64,000 bases of DNA from Batillaria attramentaria. Lineage: Eukaryota > Mollusca > Gastropoda > Batillariidae. Of the stretch, positions 56,229-63,963 are shown piece after piece; position 1 is the stretch's first letter, and the number at the start of each line of letters is the position of its first letter. Below the pieces are notes generated by a model. It was not told the origin of the DNA and searched no databases. It worked only from the letters and a program-made list of their open reading frames with translations. Both the position numbers and the translations under genes were made by a program. The stretch is from assembly GCA_018292915.2 (NCBI GenBank), contig JACVVK020000083.1, positions 1,522,501 through 1,586,500 of the forward strand, given 5' to 3'.

Positions 56229-56500
56229 TGCTTCTGAGTGTGAGTCAGTGGCAAAAACGAAACCCACTACAGAAATTCCCGCTTTCCACGTGTTGTAGAG
56301 ATCGCGAAAAGCCACCGCATTTCGATGCAAAATAATTTCTAGACCATCCCAGAACACACATAAAACCAGCCCGTCTTAGAATGTTGTTTCCATTACCATG
56401 GCAACAAAATCGAAACAAAAAGTTGAGCCTCACCAGCTGGGTGAATCAGTTGCAGTGTGGAAACCGCCGCTGCCAACATCGTGATGACCTGATAGTCCAT
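30230..56500 (-). CDS. Gene 2: secreted CAP-EGF-ShKT-EGF-ShKT protein, complete, 380 aa
   Basis: Eleven minus-strand exons (56434-56500, 53059-53081, 48960-49124, 37822-37906, 37366-37520, 37054-37142, 35891-35979, 33301-33402, 32730-32852, 31125-31223, 30230-30375) total 1143 bases, an open frame of 380 codons plus TAA. Residues 1-22 are a signal peptide and 31-194 an antigen-5-like CAP domain: IVRQHNNLRG, AAKWARQC, His106, VGQN with Gln122 where many CAP proteins have Glu, WYDEAQYF with Glu142, AHYTQ with His162, IVCNYA. Residues 195-224 form a hinge (CSECPRQC). Two EGF-like modules (about 225-258 and 300-332, C.C.C spacing, NGGT) alternate with two six-cysteine ShKT-like modules (259-299 and 333-380, ending CPYMCG.C). 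Likely extracellular. CAP and ShKT modules occur in venom, immune and developmental proteins, so the role is open. No transmembrane segment is seen. Confidence 0.87.
30421..30540 (-). mobile_element. SINE (family 1) shared by gene 2 and gene 3 introns
   Basis: Contains GATTCGAACTCACGACCCG on the plus strand. The same insertion occurs at 61190-61316 in gene 3, so it predates that duplication. Confidence 0.65.
30994..31085. mobile_element. TTAA element, right-terminal fragment (copy C)
   Basis: Matches the right arm of copies A and B up to TTAA. The gene 3 intron lacks it and keeps a single TTAA followed by GCACGAGGTTC. Confidence 0.7.
31125..31223 (-). CDS. Gene 2 exon 10 (EGF-like module 2)
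   Basis: 99 bases, phase 1 to 1, encode ACGDKMCYNGGTMNY and CQCTC with YTGDTCET. Almost identical to the gene 3 exon at 62375-62473. Confidence 0.84.
31730..32600. repeat. Degenerate ~137-bp satellite rich in TCAAGGTCA
   Basis: About seven diverged units, each with TCAAGGTCA or TGACCTTGA(CCTTGA) and a TATGCCAAGTTTGATGCC-like segment. Similar units in the other orientation at 58510-59150 and one at 53170-53250. In the gene 2 intron between exons 9 and 10. Confidence 0.7.
32730..32852 (-). CDS. Gene 2 exon 9 (ShKT-like module 1)
   Basis: 123 bases, phase 1 to 1, acceptor TTTTCTTAG and donor GTCAGT. Six cysteines ending C-x3-C-x2-C (CPYMCGVC). Confidence 0.84.
33150..33201 (-). pseudogene. Relic of an EGF-module exon 3' end
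   Basis: Repeats the exon-10 end and its intron (AGGTTCAACAAAT, GGTATTTTTACCA, CTCGCAGGTGTCTCCTGTG) then stops in a TTA tract. The donor is changed and the rest of the module is missing. Confidence 0.6.
33301..33402 (-). CDS. Gene 2 exon 8 (EGF-like module 1)
   Basis: 102 bases, phase 1 to 1, encode a six-cysteine module: CGGKLCLNGGT, CTCSC, SGDTCE. Symmetric phase-1 exons are typical of shuffled EGF modules. Confidence 0.84.
33860..34840 (+). mobile_element. (ACTC)n-family retroposon in the gene 2 intron
   Basis: Starts AGGCCCCATGGGCTCG, matching the 5' end deduced from the flanked copies. Runs to GCGCGGCGTTAAGCC, with a 27-base G tract inside. Lies between gene 2 exons 7 and 8. Confidence 0.75.
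34843..35165 (+). mobile_element. Poly(A)-ended retroposon-like repeat
   Basis: Ends in more than 20 A residues after GGAGCCGGCAAAGAGTTG. The part from about 35050 is homologous to 16815-16925 in reverse orientation. Confidence 0.5.
35797..35878. repeat. (CA)n microsatellite at gene 2 exon 7 donor side
   Basis: About 41 units, starting 12 bases from the exon. Confidence 0.97.
35891..35979 (-). CDS. Gene 2 exon 7 (cysteine hinge)
   Basis: 89 bases from TTGTTTGCAG to GTGAGG encode PYRMEFPYLNSTHSCSECP and ASGKLCG. A roughly 40-unit CA tract sits directly beyond its donor. Confidence 0.86.
36300..36615. repeat. Intron segment paralogous to 7005-7415
   Basis: Gene 2 intron sequence matching gene 1 (ATAGCATCTGAAACCATTG, ACAACGCTGATT, GGTATGGAAGC, GGCCAAAAGGA). 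It shows the state before the retroposon entered at 7061. The two introns are not at the same position in the gene, so the segment also moved or introns differ. Confidence 0.65.
37054..37142 (-). CDS. Gene 2 exon 6 (CAP C-terminal motif)
   Basis: 89 bases from GAGCAG to GTAAGC encode VVFAKTQRIGCG and KYIVCNYAV. Confidence 0.86.
37366..37520 (-). CDS. Gene 2 exon 5 (CAP core)
   Basis: 155 bases encode LPGIQVGQN, WYDEAQYFVYGVG and KDVAHYTQ. One codon longer than the gene 1 exon. The donor is GTTTGT. Confidence 0.86.
37822..37906 (-). CDS. Gene 2 exon 4 (CAP, AAKWARQC helix)
   Basis: 85 bases from GTACAG to GTAAGT. Encodes VWDPYLALFAAKWARQC and REHD carrying tetrad His106. Confidence 0.87.
38552..38738 (-). 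mobile_element. tRNA-headed SINE (family 2)
   Basis: Minus strand begins GGCCCCTGCAGTGTAGTGG with GGGTTTGAGTCCCAG as B box, then a body ending near CACTTCACGGGTGCGACTTT. Body copies at 72-186; a head-only copy at 575-647. Confidence 0.65.
38835..38941. repeat. Three perfect 20-bp palindromes
   Basis: AGGGATTTCATGAAATCCCT at 38835-38854, 38864-38883 and 38922-38941. Function unknown; intron of gene 2. Confidence 0.9.
39113..39575. repeat. Foldback element, left arm
   Basis: Contains a 125-base near-perfect hairpin (39126-39250) plus about 325 bases. The whole arm recurs inverted at 46443-46903. Confidence 0.9.
39576..41260. other. Interior of the foldback region, unassigned
   Basis: Low in simple repeats compared with the rest. 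Minus-strand frames of 72-83 codons at 40235-40969 have no recognised motif. Confidence 0.4.
41266..41755. mobile_element. G/C-rich MITE with 5-bp target duplication
   Basis: Ends CAGGGGCGCCGGAA and TTCCGGCGCCCCTG; direct repeat GGTAG at 41261-41265 and 41756-41760. Interior is poly(G)/poly(C). Confidence 0.8.
41972..42383 (+). mobile_element. tRNA-headed SINE (family 3) with ATT tail
   Basis: GTCGGTGGTCTAGTGGTTAA head, GGTTCGAGTCCCACTCGG B box, a GGGTACTCCGGCTTCCTCCC body motif and a 3' end at an ATT repeat. Confidence 0.75.
43026..43130 (-). other. Candidate exon of unknown gene
   Basis: 105 bases with clean TTATTTCAG acceptor and GTAAGTTTAG donor on the minus strand. Two of three frames are open. 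Nearby GT sites at 43223-43228 and 44713-44718 could be other donors of the same transcript. No family recognised; may be noncoding. Confidence 0.25.
43131..45159. other. Unassigned DNA between SINE and inverted repeat
   Basis: CA tract at 43171-43222 and C tract at 43491-43517. From 43800 to 45100 it is unique-looking. A candidate GTAAGC donor at 44713-44718 on the minus strand suggests a possible 5' exon; not confirmed. Confidence 0.3.
45160..46443. repeat. Long inverted repeat (arms ~570 bases)
   Basis: Arms 45160-45731 and 45863-46443 are inverted copies (AGGGCGCGTTCAAG at the outer ends, AAAAAGGTTGTATCTCTGTT near the centre). The 45738-45861 spacer recurs inverted at 46905-47028. Confidence 0.92.
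46443..46903. repeat. Foldback element, right arm
   Basis: Inverted copy of 39113-39575, with its own 125-base hairpin at 46764-46888. Confidence 0.9.
47109..48097. mobile_element. PIF/Harbinger-type nonautonomous element
   Basis: Inverted ends AGGCGCGTCTTTACTATGCC / its complement with one mismatch, flanked by TTA on both sides (47106-47108, 48098-48100), the usual Harbinger target. No transposase seen. Confidence 0.7.
48101..48955. other. Gene 2 intron 3, right end
   Basis: Fragment at 48340-48500 resembles parts of 44890-45060 and 39765-39785 (GCCCAACTCTAACACTGCG). No exon seen. Confidence 0.4.
48960..49124 (-). CDS. Gene 2 exon 3 (CAP domain N-terminus)
   Basis: 165 bases, acceptor TTCACTGTAG and donor GTGAGT. 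Encodes CAPLYKNISPQ, IVRQHNNLRGR and AGDMAKV; phase 0 to 0. Confidence 0.87.
49169..49198. repeat. Short hairpin in gene 2 intron 2
   Basis: CCAAAGACCCTA, a six-base loop, then the complement. No flanking duplication. Confidence 0.7.
49470..52867. mobile_element. 3.4-kb element with ~100-bp inverted ends TGTAGCG...CGCTACA
   Basis: Ends share TGTAGCGCCCCGG, GGTCGTCGTGGTTGTCGGGA and GAGCTACTCTGAAATGTG in inverted orientation. AAGT flanks both sides (49466-49469, 52868-52871). No transposase recognised. An 89-codon minus-strand frame at 49924-50193 and a 90-codon one at 52116-52388 are of unknown meaning. Confidence 0.65.
50412..51340 (+). other. Possible LTR or promoter segment inside the 3.4-kb element
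   Basis: A purine run (AGGAAGGCGAGGGTAG) precedes TGTAGCGAGG, with a TATA-like CCTTATAATAGCG about 175 bases later. Looks like a polypurine tract plus U3, but no second copy or clear 3' boundary. Confidence 0.3.
53059..53081 (-). CDS. Gene 2 exon 2 (23-base microexon)
   Basis: An acceptor (GCTTTGCTTCTTCAG), 23 bases and a strong GTAAGTGA donor. It converts phase 1 to phase 0 and adds GAISFDRA between the signal peptide and the CAP domain. Without it exons 1 and 3 cannot be joined in frame. Confidence 0.75.
53090..54195. other. Gene 2 intron 1 sequence
   Basis: One TCAAGGTCA satellite unit at 53170-53250 and a SINE tail at 53690-53727. Nothing else recognised. Confidence 0.4.
54200..55469. 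mobile_element. PIF/Harbinger element with transposase remnant
   Basis: 20-base inverted ends GGGGCCGTGGTCACGACGCG. Minus-strand frame 55013-55381 includes NPFDLYDDVDMLQRFRFRR and LQELCDLLQDDL, matching the N-terminal region of HARBI1-like transposases, then stops before the DDE catalytic core. An internal hairpin insertion spans 54498-54800. Confidence 0.7.
55013..55381 (-). pseudogene. Truncated Harbinger transposase (N-terminal part)
   Basis: 123 codons with the RERVFRDRTNPFDLYDD motif. The DDE domain is absent and the frame ends at TGA. Not expected to transpose by itself. Confidence 0.65.
55470..56140. mobile_element. Second Harbinger-like nonautonomous element
   Basis: Ends AGGGCCGCGTTTCTTA and TAAGAAACGCGGCCCT, directly against the previous element. 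Interior has AAATGGCGGCGG and CGCCGCCATCTTTG. Confidence 0.55.
56163..56225. repeat. (CA)n microsatellite, gene 2 intron 1
   Basis: About 31 units. Confidence 0.97.
56434..56500 (-). CDS. Gene 2 exon 1 (signal peptide)
   Basis: ATG at 56498-56500 opens MDYQVITMLAAAVSTL, ending phase 1 at GTGAGG. Same 67-base length as gene 1 exon 1, with a conserved leader upstream. Confidence 0.84.
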
Positions 56501-56848
56501 GGTGTAAGCACTTGAGCTAAAGAGTGGAACCAATCAATGAAATGAATTAAGTTAAAGTAATGAAATGAAATACAAAGATATTCGGCCAGGAAAGAACTCT
56601 GTGTGAAATAATGAAAGTCGTAAAGTAGGTCATGGATAAAAAGTTCTTTTGTTTACTCTCTCTCTCTTTTGTACTGGGTACTTTTACGATACCGATTAGA
56701 AGACTTGTCTGTATCTAAAACAAAGGACAAGATAACAAGATGGTCACCAGCCCAATATGTTGTTTCCATTTAATCACTTGCTGTCGTCACGGTCGTTCTT
56801 TTGTCATGCCATGTATCCGGGAGGAGGACTCTCTCTCTCTCTCTCTCT

Positions 56849-57457
56849 CTCTCATGCACAAGATAGTCCACTGTAAGGCTCCTCCATATCTTACCACGTT
56901 CTTTCAACCAAGTCAGCGACACAACGCAAGAAATGGCCTGTTCCAATTACCATTACCTAGATTGGACATTTTTAAAACAAGCCTCTCATTCTCTGGGTCA
57001 CTTTCATGGAACCAGTTGCCAGCATACTTAAAATGTACCCCGAAGCTTCATTCATTTAAAACTCAACTTCTCAGATACTTACGTAAGTCATAGGTCCACG
57101 AACAATATCTGAACCATGCTAAACTACTCGTTATCAGATGGCACTATGACATGTTACCTTTTTACAAGTTATGTTGTATACTACAATTTCAAACACCATG
57201 CTATCTACTTCTTCACCTATTTTCCGATGTGTTTCCTTTGAATTTCTTGCGCTTCTTTGTATCTTTGCATGTTGTTTTTTTTTGTTGTTTTTTTTTACTT
57301 TCTTATTAGATTACTCCCTTTGTGCCTGGTATACTTTTTTTTGTAATGTTAGCCTTTATTTTTTTAGTGTTCGTAGATTAGCAGGACAGCTTGTAAGATA
57401 GGCAGACCATGCCTACAAGTCTTTATCCTGAAATAAACGTTTCAGTCAGTCTCTCTC
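56849..57457 (+). mobile_element. LINE 3' end (CR1/L2-like), 5'-truncated
   Basis: Encodes MHKIVHCKAPPYLTTFF, SLSWNQLPAYLKC and LHSFKTQLLRYL, the C-terminal pattern of CR1/L2-type reverse transcriptases, then a 3' UTR shared with 16928-17125. It is upstream of gene 2. Confidence 0.72.
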
Positions 57458-57459
57458 TC

Positions 57460-58350
57460 TCTCTGTGTATGTGAATGGAATCAAATGACCGGGCTTGTCA
57501 GACCAATCTGGTTTTTTCGAAGAGAGACGTGAAGTTGTTTTCTTTGAAATCTATGACGATTTTCTTCACTGGGATGACGCACACATTTGACGTAATCACT
57601 CTGATACAATTCCGGTTTGCAATGTCAAAGTCAAAGTCAAATGAAAGCAGCCCCATGCAAGTGTTGTTGCTGCATGTAAAGATCGCATTGATGCTGGCTC
57701 AATATGTTTAACAGACATGTCTGTGCGGCGAGCGTTTTCTCACCATGTGTGTCTTCTTTACAGCGGTCACCAATTTTTTTCCCATTTTTCACTTGCTCCT
57801 TCGCTTGCTCCTTTACATGCGGCGTGGGGGGTAGGTTTATATTTTGCTGCTAGTAGTAGCTACCACTATTAACTTGTCTTCGTTTCACATATTGTAAGAA
57901 TTAGACTGATCCCAGCGGAAGGAAAACGTTCATCCCACATCAACTTGCGTGAACTCTTTACTGCTTGAAATAGGCGACTTCAGTTACTTTTATCTAATTA
58001 AACAGACCATCAACTGCTACGGGGTAGGTTACCAAGTAGCCTGATATGACGACCACAGTGTACACAGCGGTTTTTTTTTGTTTTTTTTTTTTTTATTATT
58101 TACTAACTTAGAGGAGAGGCTTGGCACTTACGTGTTACTAGTCCATCATGCAAAGCTCTGGTCGTTTCTTTGAACCACCGCAGAGTGTTTGCAGAGTATC
58201 AGACAAGAACCGATGCTGGCCAGACTCAGTTCCCTTAAGCATGGTGGAGATTTACGGTTAGTTTCGGGTAAATAACCTTGGTTGAAGGAGGTGTATGGTT
58301 TTTTGATCCCTTGTGTAACAAAGCCTTAAGGGAGTCTAACCCTGCGTCGT
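57460..58350. other. Gene 2 upstream region, nothing recognised
   Basis: No exon or named repeat seen; poly(T) at 58072-58093. Confidence 0.4.
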
Positions 58351-58353
58351 CTG

Positions 58354-58379
58354 TGCGTGCGTGCGTGCGTGCGTGCGTG

Positions 58380-58471
<92 letters not shown>

Positions 58472-58485
58472 CGCGCGCGCGCGCA
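58354..58485. repeat. (GCGT)/(GT)/(GC) compound microsatellite
   Basis: Over 40 GT units with GC-rich ends, upstream of gene 2. Confidence 0.97.
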
Positions 58486-58509
58486 GTAAACCTTAACATT
58501 GGCCTTTTC

Positions 58510-59150
58510 TCAGAGTCTACAAACAGCAGAGGCACCAAACTTGGCATACTGATAGATGGCCGTAAGACCTTTGAAAGTCAAGGCCAAGGTCACTAAAGCT
58601 GTCTGTTCGAAAATTTGGCATTTCCTCGGAGTCTACAACTGAAATGCCGGGTTTTAAAAGTCTGTTAGGAAATTTTACATTTGCTTTTTGTCCGAATCTA
58701 TAACGGGAAGCATCTAACTTTGCATGATGATAGAAACTAGCTACACCATTACCGACAAATCCCAGCTGGGGCCAAATATTAGTGCTGGCCTTTCTCTCGT
58801 TGCCCCGTCTTTGATATCACCCTAATGTCGCGGAAAAGGACGTTAAACTCCCAAACACCCACCCACCCGCCCTTTACTGACATACCTGTATTCAATTACT
58901 TTTAGTCAAGGTCAAGGCCATGCAGGCTGGTTTGGGGAAACTTTAACGTTGGCCATTTCTCCGAAACAACAATCGAGGCAGGCATGATGATAGTTAACAA
59001 TAAGACCTACGCAGACATAACTTTTGGACTGACCTTTACCCAAGGTCAAGGTCAGTAAAACTGTCTCTTGTGAATTTTAACATTACCGTTTTCGGAGGAA
59101 CTACAAATACTAGAGGCGTCAAACTTGGCATAATGATAAACATTGATGAG
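58510..59150. repeat. Second block of the TCAAGGTCA satellite
   Basis: Units with CCAAGGTCACTAAAG and CAAGGTCAAGGTCAGTAAAA, upstream of gene 2, interrupted by a SINE. Confidence 0.6.
58764..58868 (+). mobile_element. SINE (family 1), 5'-truncated
   Basis: Begins in the B-box region (CCCAGCTGGGGCCAAATATT) and ends at CGTTAAACTCCCAAACACCC. Confidence 0.6.
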
Positions 59151-59839
59151 ATCTCATCTCAGATTCGAACTATATATCAATGATGAAGAATGAAAACAAA
59201 TGTTGATCCCTCTTTGAGAAGTCAAACGGCGTCATATTTACTCACGTCTTTACCCCCGACACTCAACTATTCATCCACATTAATTTTGTGGTTGTCACGC
59301 CGTGTTTCCGTGTGTGTGTGTGTATGAGAGAGAGAGGGGGGGGGGAGGAGAGAGAGAGAGAGCATAGATGGAAATCATTAAAATATCCTTACCGTCAGAA
59401 CAGAAGTCTAAACCGGTCTGCCGCGCAAGAGAACAGAGCGGCACTGACTTTACGTTGTTGCGTATGTCGATTACGTCATCATTTCCCACGAAAACAAGCA
59501 GCAGACAATCAGCAACAGACGATAAACGTTTTTCCTGTTGTTTCCATAGTAATGGAAACAAACTTTAACTATGGTAACAACGTACTAAGTCGCGCTGATT
59601 TTTCTACGTTCAAATATAACATTTTGTGGCACAAACACACATCGCTTGCAGAGACAATGATGCAAATCAAACTTTAACAATGACGTAGTAGTTTACGTCA
59701 TCACTCCATTATTTATTTTTTTATGTTGATAGCATGAATACTGACTTCTAATAGAACAGAATTAGTTTTGGAGGTGACCGCTCTTATACTTTTGACGTAA
59801 ACCGTACATCATTTGACAGTGTATGTGAACGTGTGTGCC

Positions 59840-59980
<141 letters not shown>

Positions 59981-60025
59981 GAAACAAATACATGTAGTAC
60001 AAGACATGAACAGATAGCAAAGATT

Positions 60026-60031
60026 TTTATT
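60026..60031 (-). terminator. Candidate poly(A) signal of gene 3
   Basis: AATAAA about 1.0 kb past the gene 3 stop, in sequence homologous to the gene 2 3' region. Confidence 0.4.
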
Positions 60032-61022
60032 CCATGATTCAGAGTTAACAGCTTGAACAGCAATCAAGAATTTCAACGTTTTGACAGAAGTTAATTGCAC
60101 TCGGCAGTATTACATGTATATCGAAGGAAGAGAAGGAAGCAAACGCTTTACGAGAAGACAGTGTTATCTGGGATCAGCATCAGGCAGTCACTCTGCAAAT
60201 AGTCATAGACAAAGGGATTCACATTATGACAGTCAATTTAATTATTTTTCTTTTTGGTCTTTTTTTCTCTTAGCTTTTTTATTTCTCTCTTTGTGATTAC
60301 TGTTTGATGGCGTTGTTGTTTTTTTGTGGTTTTTTTGTTGTTGTTGTTGTTGTTGTTGTTGTTTGTTTGTTTTTTTGGGGGGTTATTTATGAGGTTTTTC
60401 TTTTCATGCTTTTTCTTTTTCTTTTTTTCCCTTTTTTTTTTGGGGGGGGGGGGGGGCAGGAGGACAAGATTCGTTCGACCACCCACCTTATGTAAAGGGT
60501 TTTGTGTTTTTTTAATTTTTTTAAGACTGATACGCTAGTGCCTTATACTGCAGCTGCTGCCATATTTGTTTTCAGCTCTGGCTGTTTGTTATACACCTAT
60601 ACCTGTCGTCACAATATAGTGAGCAAGAACCAGATCCGCGAATTGCGTACTGTTGCAGAAATATACGTGCATGCGTGTGCGCGCGCACACACGCGCACGC
60701 GAATTACCCGCGAAGCCCGGAGAGTCAGTCCCTGTATATGGGAGGGAACATACATGTAGGATATACACAAATACTGAAAATGGAGTTACTTCCCGTTGGC
60801 CATATCCCTACACGAAAAGGGGGCTGTGAGTGTTCCCAAAATGGTAGATAACACCTATTTGACGATTTTCCGAGATTTTTTGTCAGTTAGATCGTTCGCA
60901 GGGACCCTCTGAGTACACCCACCAAATCTGATCATGACATGAAAACTCTAAACTAGGTTTTTAAGGTGGATACACAGACAGACAGACAGTGTTCGATGGT
61001 GTATAAAGATACACTTACTGTC

Positions 61023-61141
61023 CTAGCAGAGTCCACACATGTAAGGACAGGTGGGAGGAACGTTGCTGAACATATCGCAGTACTCTGGTGGCCAGGATTT
61101 ACCAGGTCCACACCACGACTTGTCAGCCTCGGGGCAGTCCA
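61023..61141 (-). CDS. Gene 3 terminal ShKT-like module exon
   Basis: Acceptor TTACTTTCAG. Encodes CPEADKSWCGPGKSW and CPYMCGLC, then TAG at 61023-61025. Confidence 0.82.
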
Positions 61142-63308
61142 CTGAAAGTAAATTTCAGGTGAAGTAAGTGACCAGAACGCCATGCTAAAAGGGTGGGTGT
61201 ATAACGCCCATCCCCCCACCATACGAGCGATATCAAAGAAGAGGCAACGCGAAAAAGGTCCGCACAAATATCTGGCCCCAGCCGAGATTCGAACTCACGA
61301 CCCGAGCATCAGAATGAAATAATTAATGGAGACTGGGCTTTCAAATCAAATCAAATCAAATAAGCAGGGCTATGGATGCAACTATCCTCAACTGGCTCTG
61401 CGAACGAAAATTCAAAAGGCGCGAAGCTCTCCTGCTCAGCAAGTGACCGCAACCCACTAGCACACCCCTCGGGCGCTTCTCGCCTTAGGTTCAGCCTTCT
61501 ATTGGTTAAGGGTCATCCTGTAGCTGTGCATGTGTTCAAGAGGTATCACCCTACTTACTTCCTTACTTAGGCCCCTGGCTCCAAGTGGAGTATAGGCCAT
61601 CGACAACCCTTCGCCATCGCACTCGCCATTCTGGGTTATTCTTGCCACTACAGTCCAGTTGTCCCCTGCTTGCATAGCTCTGCCTCAGTGTCCCGCCTCC
61701 AGCTGTTGCGAGGCCGGCCTCTCTTCCTTTTCCCCTGCGGGTTCCATGTCAGGGCCTGGCGTGTGGTACTGGATGCTGGCTTCCTGAGGGTGTGTCCAGT
61801 CCAGCCCCACTTCCTCCGCAGGATCTGCTTGGACACTGGTTCCTGCCCCGCTCGCTCCCACAGCTCTTCGTTCTGGATCTTCTCTGGCCATCGGATGTTG
61901 AAGATGCGCCTCAGACAGGTGTTGAGAAATGTCTGGATCTTCTGCTGCATCGTCTTCGTTGTCCTCCATGTTTCGCATCAGTAGAGCAGAATTGATTTCA
62001 CGTTGGAGTTGAAGATGCAAAGTTTGGTTCTTATGCTGACAACTTTGGATGCCCATACGTTCTTCAGCATGACCACTGCTGCTCTTGTCTTGCCGATTCT
62101 GGCTGTGACGTCACGGTCTGTGCCTCCCTGTCCATCAACCACACTCCCCAGGTAGACAAAAGACTCTACCTCCCTGATGGGCTCTCCACCGACTGAGGTA
62201 TCACCCTAGACGCTACCAAAACAGCTGACTGTGACCCGAGACATGTCGGAGATGAGCCTTGAACAGGAACGACATTTCCGCGACTGGTTGATGCCTCACG
62301 GAAAATAGTGCTCCATTCTGGGATGAAAGAATTAAGCACGAGGTTCAACAAATAATGGTATTTTTACCACTCACGTGTCTCGCAGGTGTCTCCTGTGTAC
62401 AGGTCTTTGCATGTGCACTGACAGGTCTGGTAGTTCATGGTGCCGCCATTGTAGCACATCTTGTCTCCACACTCTGAAACGATAAAACATTTTCAGCGTT
62501 AAGGTTGTCGACTCATATTAGGCAGACTTTTCATCTCTAATGACCCTGTAGTAAGAAAATCGCCGCCCGTACCAAGCTCTTGGTTGGAAGCTATAGCGGC
62601 ATAGTGGATTTTTTTGGTGCATTTCCAACCTTTTTTACATTTTAAACATGTGACTCTTACATTTTTACACTATAAGTTTATTACTCATTTACAAGAGAAT
62701 TTAATTCACGGTTGTTTGCGGTGCTCGCATATTCCATGCTCTTGTATACTGACCATGTGGACAAACGTCACACATGTACGGGCAAGATCCAGGAACATTG
62801 CTGTACATGGTGCAGTAAGATGGCGGCCACTGGTTGTCGGGACCACACACCCACGAGTCTCCAGTTGGACAGTTCTCTGAAATAAACATTTAGAAGTCTT
62901 CTGACCTCTAACGAAGCTGACAAACGCGGTAAGACCTGAAGTGCAGGAACCAAAGTCAAATACGGATAATCTATCTTTCATTGACTTTTGAGAGAACGTG
63001 TTCCCAGTTAAACCACGAAATTTCCCTGAGGGTATAGTAAAGATTTCAGTGTCATTTTCAATGTCACCTCAAAATATCACCAGAGAAACGCCGCAAGAGG
63101 ACACAGTTTACCTACTTTTACACGAACAAGAGTCTTTCAATGGGGGAACCGAACAATCATGCGTGCATACAAACACGATCAAGCCGGTCACCAGTCCTGC
63201 ACAACTCACGTGTCTGACAGGTATCGCCTGTGTACATGCTGGGGCAGCTACAGGTGCAAGTTGATTCATCCAGGGTGCCGCCGTTTTCACACGTCTTGCC
63301 TCCACAGG
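61023..63308 (-). CDS. Gene 3: C-terminal EGF-ShKT-EGF-ShKT exons of a third CAP-family paralog
   Basis: Four minus-strand exons (63210-63308, 62754-62876, 62375-62473, 61023-61141) match gene 2 exons 8-11 in order and phase; the first three are all symmetric phase 1. They encode CGGKTCENGGT with YTGDTCQT, a ShKT-like module ending CPYMCDVC, CGDKMCYNGGT with YTGDTCET, and a last ShKT-like module ending CPYMCGLC directly followed by TAG. The signal and CAP exons should lie beyond the right edge. Flanking introns are strongly similar to gene 2 (61.15-61.55 kb against 30.38-30.78 kb), so genes 2 and 3 are recent duplicates at this end. The TAG replaces CAG at the corresponding gene 2 position, making the tail shorter by nine residues. 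Extracellular by homology; function unknown. Confidence 0.83.
61190..61316 (-). mobile_element. SINE (family 1) in gene 3 intron
   Basis: Orthologous position and sequence to 30421-30540. Confidence 0.65.
61554..62194 (-). mobile_element. LINE (RTE-like) 3' fragment in a gene 3 intron
   Basis: Minus strand reads FLNTCLRRIFNIRWPEKIQ, LTWNPQGKRKRGRPRNSWRR, with a frameshift before it. Flanked by GAGGTATCACCCTA at 61540-61553 and 62195-62208. The gene 2 intron lacks it (30780). Confidence 0.85.
62375..62473 (-). CDS. Gene 3 EGF-like module 2 exon
   Basis: 99 bases, phase 1 to 1, from CGTTTCAG to GTGAGT. Encodes CGDKMCYNGGTMNYQTC and KDLYTGDTCET; near identical to gene 2 exon 10. Confidence 0.83.
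62754..62876 (-). CDS. Gene 3 ShKT-like module 1 exon
   Basis: 123 bases from ATTTCAG to GTCAGT. Encodes CPTGDSWVCGP, YCTMYSNVPGSCPYMCDVC. Confidence 0.83.
63210..63308 (-). CDS. Gene 3 EGF-like module 1 exon
   Basis: 99 bases from GTTACAG to GTGAGT, phase 1 to 1. Six cysteines (CGGKTC, CTCSC, GDTC). A CA microsatellite abuts the acceptor side. Confidence 0.82.
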
Positions 63309-63310
63309 CT

Positions 63311-63312
<2 letters not shown>

Positions 63313-63358
<46 letters not shown>
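63313..63358. repeat. (CA)n microsatellite at gene 3 acceptor
   Basis: About 23 units, starting 5 bases from the 63308 exon edge, so it forms the pyrimidine/GT-rich acceptor region on the minus strand. Confidence 0.97.
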
Positions 63359-63360
<2 letters not shown>

Positions 63361-63667
63361 CACCCACACACACACCATAATCATCACCTCTCCCGCAGCC
63401 CCCTTACATACAGACGCCATCGAATGATCACTACTAACATAAAACATTCCAAGAGGGCTAGGGGTCACCTTTCGGGTCCTTACACTAAAACAAATTACAG
63501 GGACCAGCTCATATGCGCACAGTTTTCCACTATTCGCTTGAAATATGGAACGGGTCGGCTACACTCACCACGACTCCTGGGAGACAAATGGGATTTTCGT
63601 TGTTGTTTTTGTTGTTCACTGAACCAAATCAAACGAACCACAACACCCCTCCCCGAAAAACCGACAT

Positions 63668-63963
63668 AGGGTGGGTGGGTGATTGAAGGTTTAACGTCCT
63701 TTTCTACCACATATGGGTGATAATACTGATATCAAACACTGGGAAACGAGGGGGAAAAGGCCATCTCAAAAGTCAAACTCAGGACCCGGGCACTGAAAGT
63801 CCAACGCTCTACCGCTCGACCATCCTGGCCCTACCCGCACTGATATCAAAGACAGGGCAACGAGAAAAAGGCCAGCACAAGTACCTGGCCCCAGCTGGGG
63901 TTCAAACTCATGACCCATTCGTTCAAGGTCCAACGCTCTCCCGCTCGACCAGCCCGGCTCTCT
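63668..63963 (-). mobile_element. Two adjoining SINE (family 1) units
   Basis: Two tRNA-like heads in the same orientation; only the left unit keeps the tail TTTAACGTCCTTTTCTACC (plus-strand view). Confidence 0.65.

Noticed and set aside
61648..62056. Host gene encoding a basic protein
   Set aside because: Matches the C-terminal part of LINE reverse transcriptases and has a 14-base target duplication.
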